A stretch of 21,026 nt of DNA from JBOGWP01 sp050693875 (GTDB lineage Bacteria; Actinomycetota; CADDZG01; JAHWKV01; JBOGWP01), in assembly GCA_050693875.1 (NCBI GenBank), contig JBOGWP010000199.1, forward strand, positions 1 to 21,026. Reading direction: 5' to 3'. Below are positions 1 through 6,510 of the stretch, piece by piece. The position numbers and the translations under genes were made by a program. The notes beneath the pieces are model-generated. The model was not told the DNA's origin and did not search any database. It saw only the letters and a program-made list of their open reading frames with translations. Within the stretch, counting starts at the first letter, position 1, and every line of letters starts with the position of its first letter.

Positions 1-241
1 GGTATGCGCGCAGCGCCTCGACCACCGGGCCGTAGGGTGCGGTCGCCTCCTCGGCCCCGCCACCGCGCAGGGCAACCATCGGGCGGTCGGCGAGAGCGCG
101 CTCGACCAGAGTCGTCTTTCCCACCCCCGCCTCACCCGAAACGAGGAGCAGGCCCCCGCTACCGCCGATGGCCCCGTCCAGAAAGCGCCGCAGCTTCGGG
201 AGCTCCTCGTCGCGACCAACCAAACCGTCCTCGCCACCCAC
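1..241 (-). CDS. AAA/LuxR-type ATPase, N-terminal fragment (cut by window edge)
   Basis: The reading frame on the minus strand begins GGEDGLVGRDEELPKLRRFL and runs into a Walker A motif GEAGVGKT at about residues 37-44, followed by LVERALADRP. This is the usual opening of the P-loop ATPase module found in LuxR-family (MalT/LAL) regulators, BTAD regulators and adenylate/guanylate cyclase-linked ATPases: a GREXEL box, a linker, then the P-loop. Only about 80 residues lie inside the window, so the C-terminal output domain cannot be seen. The start is taken as GTG at 241-239, because an in-frame TAG lies four codons upstream. No Shine-Dalgarno is visible, so the message could be leaderless. It is divergent from the DUF1801 gene. 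A regulator is the most likely identity but is inferred from the ATPase module alone. Confidence 0.7.
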   Translation of the reverse strand, partial: MGGEDGLVGRDEELPKLRRFLDGAIGGSGGLLLVSGEAGVGKTTLVERALADRPMVALRGGGAEEATAPYGPVVEALRAY

Positions 242-250
242 TGGCGATCG

Positions 251-256
251 AGTCTA
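251..256 (-). promoter_or_regulatory. Candidate -10 (TAGACT) for the AAA ATPase gene
   Basis: TAGACT fits TANNNT and lies 9 nt before the GTG start on the minus strand. That is slightly further than at the other leaderless-looking genes here. No -35 is recognisable. Confidence 0.3.
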
Positions 257-377
257 CGCCGCGGTCGTCGCTCAACAACGGCAGAATTGCCGTATCTGCG
301 GGAGGCGCGGCGACGGTTTGTGTGGCAGGCCTGATCACCGCCGGCACCGGAAGAATTACGAGCCATAGGAGGGAACG

Positions 378-857
378 ATGAGCGCAAAGAAGGCCACGCA
401 GAAGTCCGCCAAGCGCACCACCGCGAGCAAGCAGAAGTCCAAGGGATTCACGGACGAGGAACGAGCCGCGATGAAGGAGCGCGCCCAAGAGCAGAAGGCG
501 GAAGCGCGCGCGAACAAGAAAAAAGCGGACGGGGAAAGTGACGTGCTCGCGAAGATCGCCGAGATGCCGGAACCGGAGCGCGCCCTGGCCAAGCGGCTCC
601 ATGCTATCATCAAAGCCAGCGCGCCAGCCCTCGCGCCGAAAACCTGGTACGGGATGCCCGCGTATGCCAAGGACGGTAAGGTCGTCTGCTTCTTCCAAAG
701 CGCGCAGAAGTTCAAATCGAGGTACGCGACGTTCGCCTTCAGCGACGAGGCGAACCTCGACGAAGGCGCCATGTGGCCGACCTCCTTCGCGCTGAAGGAG
801 TTGACCGCCGCCGAGGGGGCAAAGATCGGCGCGCTCGTGAAGAAAGCGGTGAGCTGA
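378..857 (+). CDS. DUF1801 (YdhG-like) domain protein
   Basis: A 159-residue soluble protein. Residues 1-55 are a very Lys/Ala-rich, probably disordered or helical tail (KKATQKSAKRTT, EERAAMKERAQEQKAEARAN). Residues 55-159 form the compact DUF1801 fold, recognisable from KIAEMPEPERALAKRLHAI, the conserved TWYGMPAYAKDGKVVCFFQ stretch and the closing FALKELTAAEGAKIGALVKKAV. The family includes Bacillus FraH/YdhG-type proteins proposed as iron chaperones, but its biochemical role is poorly defined and none is asserted here. A strong Shine-Dalgarno (AGGAGGG) sits 4-5 nt before the ATG, so the start is secure. The basic tail suggests nucleic-acid contact, which is an inference. It stands alone, divergent from the ATPase gene to its left. 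Confidence 0.85.
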   Translation: MSAKKATQKSAKRTTASKQKSKGFTDEERAAMKERAQEQKAEARANKKKADGESDVLAKIAEMPEPERALAKRLHAIIKASAPALAPKTWYGMPAYAKDGKVVCFFQSAQKFKSRYATFAFSDEANLDEGAMWPTSFALKELTAAEGAKIGALVKKAVS

Positions 858-1284
858 GGACTGAGCTCGCCACTGGGCGCCGCTCGAGGAGTGCTGGCGG
901 CCCGCCTTCCACCGTCGCCGGGTCATCACCCTTGGCCGGCCGAGGCCGACGCATGGCTTGCACTACAACACCCGGCGCCGCAACCACAGCGACTTCATGC
1001 GGGGACGTTGCTGGCCCAACCTTCTCGTAAACGCTCCCGGCTTTGGGACTGGCATGCGCAACCTCCTCGTCGATGCGCCGCAAGATGGTCCGCGGCCCCC
1101 GTTGTCGGCAGTTGCACGGCCCGCCCGAATCGCCGGAAGCGGTGCGGAGCCGCGGTCCTTCCCTTGCCACTCCCCGTTTCCGTCCGCATATCCCGCCTCA
1201 CGCCGTCGAGGAGAGCACGGGGGGATGTCGCGCGACCGTCCGTCGTTCGGCCTCACGAAAGGGCTGGTGAGATGGCCCCGTTGG
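858..1284. other. Gene-free stretch, nothing recognised
   Basis: About 430 nt between the DUF1801 stop and the acetate kinase stop. Open frames here run antisense to or out of frame with ackA and show no recognisable domain. No tRNA fold, strong terminator or repeat was seen. A plus-strand stretch around 955-1090 (HYNTRRRNHSDFMRG..NLLVNAPGFGTGMRNLL) has protein-like composition but was not identified and has no start signal. It could be a gene remnant. Confidence 0.4.
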
Positions 1285-2499
1285 TCATGCGGGCGGCAGG
1301 CAGGCGAGGACGTCCTGCGCGATGACCGCCATCTCGTCCACCGGCACGACGTACGCGGCGAGCCGCGCCTCCTGGGCGCTGATCTTCGCCTCGGTCGCGT
1401 GCACCTCCCGGTTTCGGGCGCGGTCGAGGACGAGCCCGCACCACTCCATCCCGTCGCAAATCCGCTCCCGGATCGCCGGCTGGTTCTCGCCGATGCCGCC
1501 CCCGAAGATCACGGCCTCGGCTCCTCCGACCACTGCGAGGTACGCCCCGATGTACTTGCGGACCCGGTAGCAGTAGACGTCGAGGGCGCGTGCGGCGGCC
1601 TCGTCGCCGGCGGCTTCCGCCTCGAGGAGCTCCCGCACGTCGTTCGACCGTCCCGACAGTCCGAGGAGGCCCGAGCGGTGGTTGAGCCATCGCTCGACCT
1701 CGCGGATGCCGACCTGCTCCTCGCGTGCGAGGAAGCCGGGGATGGCCGGGTCGAGGTCGCCCGAGCGCGTCCCCATCACGAGGCCTTCGAGCGGCGTCAT
1801 CCCCATCGAGGTGTCCACGGAACGTCCCCCGGCGATGGCGGCGGCCGAGCTCCCGTTGCCGAGCTGGAGGGTGATCAGGCGGACCGTCTCGAGCGGCCTT
1901 CCCGCGATCGCCGCGTAGCGTTCGGTCATCCACCGGTGCGCCAGGCCGTGGAATCCATAGCGACGAATCCGATGGGGGTCGGCGAGATCCGGCGGGAGCG
2001 CATATCGATAGGCGTGCTCGGGCAGCGTGGCGTGGAAGGCGGTGTCGAAGCTGGCCGACATCGGGACGCCGGGGAGCCGCCGACGGGCGGCCCTGATCGC
2101 GGCGAGCGCCGGCGGGTTGTGGAGCGGCGCCAGGCGGGAAGCCTCATCGATCGCAGCCTCGACCGCGTCGTCGATCAGGACCGGCCCCGAGAAGCGATCG
2201 CCGCCGTGGACGACCCGATGGCCGACCGCGTGCACCGCACGCCCGCCCCCCGTCGGCGACGGGACCCAGTCGAGCACCCGCTCGATGCCCTCGCCGTGGT
2301 CGGCGATCGTGGCCGGCTCATCCAGGCCGGAACCGTCATCGATCGAGAAGCGCAGGCGTCCCGCCTTTCCGATCCGATCGACGATGCCCTCCGCCAGCCG
2401 GCGAACCTTGGGTGGATCGGCGTCCCGGGTCGCGCAGACCAGCTCGAACTTCAGGCTCGAGCTGCCGCAGTTGACGGCGAGGATGTCCAGGTCGTTCAC
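1285..2499 (-). CDS. ackA: Acetate kinase
   Basis: Catalyses ATP + acetate to ADP + acetyl phosphate, linking acetate to substrate-level phosphorylation with phosphotransacetylase (no pta in this window). The 404-residue length matches the family. It has two ASKHA-fold halves: residue N10 in ILAVNCGSSSLKFEL, R95 in VGHRVVHGG, H184 in YGFHGLAHRW, R245 in MGTRSGDLDPAI and E338 in FGGGIGEN. These correspond to the catalytic and substrate-binding residues known from the Methanosarcina enzyme. The start is GTG at 2499 (VNDLDILAVN); an in-frame GTG at 2505 adds two residues, and neither has a good Shine-Dalgarno. The frame stays open upstream to 2667, but that extension is Pro/Arg-rich and unlike the family. 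It is divergent from a GNAT acetyltransferase gene, a suggestive pairing with acetyl phosphate metabolism. Confidence 0.95.
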   Translation of the reverse strand: MNDLDILAVNCGSSSLKFELVCATRDADPPKVRRLAEGIVDRIGKAGRLRFSIDDGSGLDEPATIADHGEGIERVLDWVPSPTGGGRAVHAVGHRVVHGGDRFSGPVLIDDAVEAAIDEASRLAPLHNPPALAAIRAARRRLPGVPMSASFDTAFHATLPEHAYRYALPPDLADPHRIRRYGFHGLAHRWMTERYAAIAGRPLETVRLITLQLGNGSSAAAIAGGRSVDTSMGMTPLEGLVMGTRSGDLDPAIPGFLAREEQVGIREVERWLNHRSGLLGLSGRSNDVRELLEAEAAGDEAAARALDVYCYRVRKYIGAYLAVVGGAEAVIFGGGIGENQPAIRERICDGMEWCGLVLDRARNREVHATEAKISAQEARLAAYVVPVDEMAVIAQDVLACLPPA

Positions 2500-2650
2500 A
2501 CGCACACGATGACAGGTCGGGGTCGCGGGCCCCCGGATGGGCGCCGCCACCAGTGTGCAGGTTTGCCCGGCAGGTTGAGGTGGCCGAGGTTCCGAGGGGC
2601 CCGGCCGCGTGGTGCACGATAGATGCGTCCGCCCGCCGAGGGAGCCCGGT

Positions 2651-3291
2651 TTGGACGAGGAGTTCATCCGCCGCCGAACCGCCGACGTCGTCTTGCTCGA
2701 CGGGACGCGTGTGATCGTGCAGCCGATCGTCCCGGAGGCGAAAGAGCTGCTGGCGACGAGCTTCGAGCGCCTCTCACCGCGGTCGCGCTACCGGCGTTTC
2801 TTCAGCCCCATCCGGGAGCTGAGCGAGGATCAGCTGCGGCGGCTCACCGAGATCGACTACGTCGACCACTTCGCATGGACCGCCCGGACGCCCGGGGGGC
2901 TGGGGGTCGGGGTGTCGAGATACGTGCGCCTCGCCGAAGATGCAGGAACGGCGGAGGTGGCTGTGACGGTGATCCACGAGTACCAGGACCGTGGCCTGGG
3001 CACCTTCTCTTCGAGGCGCTTGCCGCGGTTGCGCTCGGCAACGGGATCAGCAGGTTCGTCGGCCACGTCCTCGAGGAGAACCGTCCCGCCCTTGAGCTCA
3101 TGGGGCGAGCCGGCGGGACGACGAGGTTCGAGGCCCCCGGGATGCTGCTGGTGGAGGTCGACCTCGTCCGGTTGATGCAGGCGCTCGGGGGGAGGACGCC
3201 ACAGCCCGATCTCCTGCGCCGCCTGGCCGCCGGAGACGTGGGCGGGCCGATCGACCTGCGCGAGCTCCCATCCGGTTGGCCTGAAGATTAG
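2651..3291 (+). pseudogene. GNAT-family N-acetyltransferase, interrupted by one frameshift
   Basis: The first half reads DEEFIRRRTADVVLLDGTRV, then PRSRYRRFFSPIRELSEDQL and AEVAVTVIHEYQDRGLGT in one frame. The rest, LLFEALAAVALGNGISRF through ENRPALELMGRAG and to the end, is in the next frame. Joining them restores a normal GNAT domain: the acetyl-CoA-binding signature Q-D-R-G-L-G-T-L-L falls exactly on the break, at about 3004/3005 (ACC|TTCTC), as if one C had been lost from ACCC. The family includes Pat-type protein acetyltransferases and standalone enzymes that transfer acetyl from acetyl-CoA to amines; the substrate is unknown. The start is TTG 2651, preceded by GAGGGAG six nt upstream. 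The single clean lesion could be a recent mutation, programmed shifting or a sequencing error. It is divergent from ackA. Confidence 0.8.
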
Positions 3292-3395
3292 GCGGCGGCC
3301 GCGGCGACGAACCGGCCACTCGACCCGTACCGGGGCACCTGGGGAAGAGGGGGCAAGACGGGGGAGTCGGCGGGGCGCGATGGGGGATGGTGCTC

Positions 3396-3401
3396 TACCT
3401 T
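3396..3401 (+). promoter_or_regulatory. -10 hexamer TACCTT, probable leaderless promoter of the GH26 gene
   Basis: TACCTT lies 6 nt before GTG 3408. The same hexamer sits 7 nt before the next gene's start at 4614. The position would place the transcription start at or next to the start codon. No clear -35. Confidence 0.5.
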
Positions 3402-3407
3402 GGACGG

Positions 3408-4523
3408 GTGAGAACCACGCTCGGGGGGCGCCGCCTTGCACTGTTCCTGCTACTCCTGGCACTCGGGGCCTTGCCGGTGCTTGGTGCCACGACGGCGGCT
3501 GCGAGCACCCCCGGTCTCCTCGGCGTCTACTACGGGAACCAGGGTTGGGCGATCCGCGAGGTGCAGGCGCTGGAGTCGTGGCAGGGCCGGCGACATGCGG
3601 TCGTCGAGCTGTTCACCAACTGGAACGGGTCGAGGAAGACCCTCGACAACCTCTTCGGCCAGCAGCTGCCGAACATCTGGGCCAACGCCAACGTGCCCCT
3701 CATCACCTGGGAGGCGTTCACCTCGAAGGTGACGCCAAGCGACATCGAGGTGCGGATCGCCCGCGGCGACTACGACGGCTATGTCCGGACCTGGGCAAAG
3801 CGTCTGGCCGGTTTTCTGTCCGGGCCGGACGGTGCCCTCGGCACCGCCGACGACCGCCGGGCGTTTCTGCGGCTCGCCCACGAGCCGAACGGGGACTGGT
3901 ACCCGTGGGGCGCGTCGAAGGGAGCCAACAGCCCGGCCGACTACGTGGCGATGTGGCGGCGCGTGCATCGGCTGGTGAGCGAGGCCGGCCCCGGCGACTC
4001 CACCCTCCAATGGGTGTGGGCCGTCAACGCCGACGACGTGGGCGAGTTCGCGGCCGAGGCCTTCTATCCCTCCAACTCGTACGTCGACTGGGTGGCGGTC
4101 GACGGCTACAACTGGGGCGCGAGCCAGTCGTGGTCGTCGTGGGAGAGCCCCGACGCCGTGCTCGGCTCGATGGTGAGCCGGGTGCGCCTCATCGCCGGGG
4201 ACAAGCCCCTGGCCGTCACCGAGACCGCGTCGACGACCTCGGCCACCTCCGGCATCGACGTCGCTGCGAAGAGCGCCTGGATCACCGACCTCTTCGGCTG
4301 GGCCGCCGGGCGGGACGTGCGGATGGTGGTGTGGTTCAACGAGGACAAGGAGACCGACTGGGCGATGTTCGGGGGCTCCCGCGGCGACGAGACCTTCCGC
4401 TACGGCAACACGAGCTACCGGGGCTACCGCTCCTATCGCCAGGCTCTGGCGGGCGGAGGGTTCGCCGGAAGCGACCCGAGCCTGCCGCGGCTGCTCACCG
4501 ACGACCAGTTCGCCGGGAGATAG
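3408..4523 (+). CDS. Secreted GH26-like glycoside hydrolase (beta-mannanase type)
   Basis: A 371-residue secreted protein. Residues 1-33 are a signal peptide: basic n-region VRTTLGGRRL, hydrophobic ALFLLLLALGALPVLG and a cleavage-like TTAAAS. The rest is a (beta/alpha)8 glycosidase of the GH26 type. The acid/base is in LRLAHEPNGDWYPWG (H158, E159), a region typical of GH26, and the nucleophile is in KPLAVTETAS (E272). AVDGYNWG and the C-terminal VVWFNEDKETDW are also typical. GH26 enzymes cut beta-mannans or mixed-linkage glucans; the substrate is inferred only from family. GTG 3408 is preferred because it gives a conventional signal peptide and follows TACCTT by 6 nt. ATG 3387 adds seven residues (MVLYLGR) after a G-run. 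It is followed 90 bp later by an SGNH esterase gene, so the two may act together on acylated polysaccharide, which is inference. Confidence 0.85.
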   Translation: MRTTLGGRRLALFLLLLALGALPVLGATTAAASTPGLLGVYYGNQGWAIREVQALESWQGRRHAVVELFTNWNGSRKTLDNLFGQQLPNIWANANVPLITWEAFTSKVTPSDIEVRIARGDYDGYVRTWAKRLAGFLSGPDGALGTADDRRAFLRLAHEPNGDWYPWGASKGANSPADYVAMWRRVHRLVSEAGPGDSTLQWVWAVNADDVGEFAAEAFYPSNSYVDWVAVDGYNWGASQSWSSWESPDAVLGSMVSRVRLIAGDKPLAVTETASTTSATSGIDVAAKSAWITDLFGWAAGRDVRMVVWFNEDKETDWAMFGGSRGDETFRYGNTSYRGYRSYRQALAGGGFAGSDPSLPRLLTDDQFAGR

Positions 4524-4600
4524 CGCCGCAGCCCTCTGCTCGCGCGCTGCAGAGCACAATCCGCCTCGGGGAGGTCGTGGGAGAGAGCGGCCGCGCCGGG

Positions 4601-4606
4601 TACCTT
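4601..4606 (+). promoter_or_regulatory. -10 hexamer TACCTT, probable leaderless promoter of the SGNH gene
   Basis: TACCTT is followed by 7 nt and GTG 4614. The sequence GTACCTTGGATGCC-GTG closely matches CTACCTTGGACGG-GTG before the GH26 gene, so the two may be read by the same holoenzyme. Confidence 0.5.
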
Positions 4607-4613
4607 GGATGCC

Positions 4614-5399
4614 GTGCCGAACCGGAGGCTCTCGACCGCCCGCGCCCCTGCCGTGTCGCGGCTGCTCTGGGTGGTGTTTGCTGCGGCCGGTGCGACCCTC
4701 GCCGTGCTGGGGCTCGAGATCGTCGCCGCCCTTCGCCGAGGCTACCTTCCGAGCTCCCCGGCCCTCGAGATCGCCGGGAGCTTCGGCCCCGAGGACGGGA
4801 AGCCGCTCCGGTTCGCCGTCCTCGGTGACTCGACCGCGGCCGGGGTCGGCGCGGGATCGGTCGAGCGCTCCTATCCGGCGCTGCTCGCAGCTCGCCTCGG
4901 CGACGCCGGCTGCCGGGTCGAGCTCCTCGGATTCGGCGTCTCGGGGGCTCGCATGGCCGACCTTCCGTCGAAGCAGGCCCCCAGGGCCGTCGCCGCTCAC
5001 CCCGACCTCGTCCTGGTCGCGCTCGGAGGAAACGACGCCACCCACCTGACGCCGCTTTCGGCGCTGCGGCGCGACCTGGGCGCCGGGCTCGACCTCCTGG
5101 AGGAGGCCGGAGCGCCCGTCGTGGTCACGGGGGCCCCGGACATGCGGGCCAGGGCGTTCCTCGAGCCGCTCCGAACGTTCATGGGCTGGCGGGGCCGGAG
5201 GGTCTCCCGGGCGATCCGACAAGTCGTGCAGGAACGGAAGCTCACCTTCGTCCCGCTCGCCGAGCGAACCGCGCGCTTCTTCGGCGAAGACCCGGACTCC
5301 ACCTTTAGCGAGGACCTCTTCCATCCCGGCCCGGAGGGGTACGCCCGGTGGGCGGATGCGATCTACCCGGGCCTCGAGGAGGCTCTGGCGCGGCGCTGA
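4614..5399 (+). CDS. SGNH/GDSL hydrolase with N-terminal membrane anchor
   Basis: A 261-residue protein. Residues about 17-41 form one hydrophobic helix (LLWVVFAAAGATLAVLGLEI) after a basic N-terminus, so the enzyme is probably tethered outside the cell membrane. The catalytic SGNH blocks are all present: block I FAVLGDSTAAG with nucleophile S73, block II around LLGFGVSGAR, block III VALGGNDATH with N140, and block V EDLFHPGPEGY with D234 and H237. The family hydrolyses ester bonds of lipids or acylated carbohydrates; the specific substrate is unknown. The start is GTG 4614, 7 nt after TACCTT. An ATG at 4609 is out of frame, and an in-frame TTG at 4605 overlaps the -10. It lies downstream of the GH26 gene on the same strand and converges with the EamA gene. 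Confidence 0.88.
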   Translation: MPNRRLSTARAPAVSRLLWVVFAAAGATLAVLGLEIVAALRRGYLPSSPALEIAGSFGPEDGKPLRFAVLGDSTAAGVGAGSVERSYPALLAARLGDAGCRVELLGFGVSGARMADLPSKQAPRAVAAHPDLVLVALGGNDATHLTPLSALRRDLGAGLDLLEEAGAPVVVTGAPDMRARAFLEPLRTFMGWRGRRVSRAIRQVVQERKLTFVPLAERTARFFGEDPDSTFSEDLFHPGPEGYARWADAIYPGLEEALARR

Positions 5400-5424
5400 G
5401 GGGATCTTCCCCCCGCGCCGGCAC

Positions 5425-5443
5425 GGCTCCCTCGGAGGGGGCC
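5425..5443. terminator. Weak hairpin between convergent genes
   Basis: GGCTCCC-TCGGA-GGGGGCC can form a 7-bp stem (one G:U) with a 5-nt loop in the 50-nt gap between the convergent SGNH and EamA genes. There is no T tract on either side, so an intrinsic terminator is only possible. Confidence 0.3.
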
Positions 5444-5449
5444 GCCGAC

Positions 5450-6409
5450 TCAGCAGGGGGGAGCCAGCGCCGCAGGCTCCGGGATCGGGACAGGCTCCGG
5501 TGGCTGCCGTTGCGCCCGGTGCGCCGCCAGCCGTTCCGAGAGCGCCCCCACGTAGACCCCGAGGATCACCAGCGCTCCGCCGGCGAGCACCTCGGAGGTG
5601 ATGCGCTCGTGGGCCAGCAGGGCCCCGAGGGTCACGGCGACGAACGGCATCAGGGTGACCGCGTACACGGAGGACGAGGCCGTCCACCGCTTGATCACGT
5701 AGAGGAACAGACCGAAGAGCCCCACCGAACCGACGATGGTCAGGTAGCCGAGCACCAGCCAGGTGCGGCCCTGTTGGGGGACGATCCAGGACTCGCCGAA
5801 GATAGCCGACGCTGCGAACAGGCCGGCTGCTCCGACCACCATCCCGAAGGCATTGGTCGTGATCGGGTGGCTCTTCGGGAACGCCTTCACGATGACGGTG
5901 GACTCGGCGACGACGAGCGCACCGCCGATGGTGGCAAGGAGTGGGAGGAGCGGCAGGTCCCCTCCAAGGTTTCGGTAGCTCATCACGGCAATCCCGGCCA
6001 CGGCCAGGAGGCCCCCAATGATCCCGCGCAGCGTGAACCGCTCCTGCCGGTGCGCGACCGCCAGGACGAGCGTCATGAGTGGCGCCGAGGACAGCACGAC
6101 CGAGGTCGTCCCGGCGCTGACCCCCGTCAGTGCGTAGTACAGGAGGGCATAGAAGACTCCGAAGTTCAGCACCCCGTAGATGGCGGCCCCGGCGAGGGCG
6201 TGCCCTCGAGGCAGCTTCATCCCCATGACACGCATGATCGCCAGGAAGATCAGCGCGGCCGCGGCGAAGCGCACTGCCGCGCCGAACAGCGGCGGAAGCT
6301 CCGCGTTGGAGAACTTGACCGCGACGAAGTTGGTGCCGCCGATGAAGACCGAGGCGAAGAATGCCGCCATCACCGTCCGGTCCGGACCCTGCGCCATCTC
6401 TCGATTCAT
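5450..6409 (-). CDS. EamA/DMT-superfamily transporter
   Basis: A 319-residue integral membrane protein with about ten hydrophobic helices arranged as two EamA repeats. The first begins MAAFFASVFIGGTNFVAVKF and includes LPPLFGAAVRFAAAALIFLA and GTTSVVLSSAPLMTLVLA; the second covers TIGGALVVAESTVIV to LMPFVAVTLGALLAHE and ALVILGVYVGAL. It closes with a Pro/Gln/Glu-rich cytosolic tail. The family exports metabolites such as amino acids or purines, and no substrate can be read from sequence. ATG 6409 is preceded by GGAGG with a 6-nt spacer. A TATCGT hexamer at 6437-6432 could be its -10, but no good -35 accompanies it. It follows the spermidine-synthase-like gene by 101 nt on the same strand. Confidence 0.93.
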   Translation of the reverse strand: MNREMAQGPDRTVMAAFFASVFIGGTNFVAVKFSNAELPPLFGAAVRFAAAALIFLAIMRVMGMKLPRGHALAGAAIYGVLNFGVFYALLYYALTGVSAGTTSVVLSSAPLMTLVLAVAHRQERFTLRGIIGGLLAVAGIAVMSYRNLGGDLPLLPLLATIGGALVVAESTVIVKAFPKSHPITTNAFGMVVGAAGLFAASAIFGESWIVPQQGRTWLVLGYLTIVGSVGLFGLFLYVIKRWTASSSVYAVTLMPFVAVTLGALLAHERITSEVLAGGALVILGVYVGALSERLAAHRAQRQPPEPVPIPEPAALAPPC

Positions 6410-6510
6410 CTCCGCCCTCCTTGCCGTCGTGACGATAGTGTCCGCCCTGCGGGGCACCACGTATGTGGGGCGTTCACCCCATCTTTGCGAGAAGCCTCGT
6501 CTGCTCGGCC

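Noticed and set aside
958..2622. Long plus-strand open frame opposite acetate kinase
   Set aside because: It is Arg/Asp/Gly-rich with no domain and mirrors the codon pattern of ackA; an antisense shadow in GC-rich DNA.
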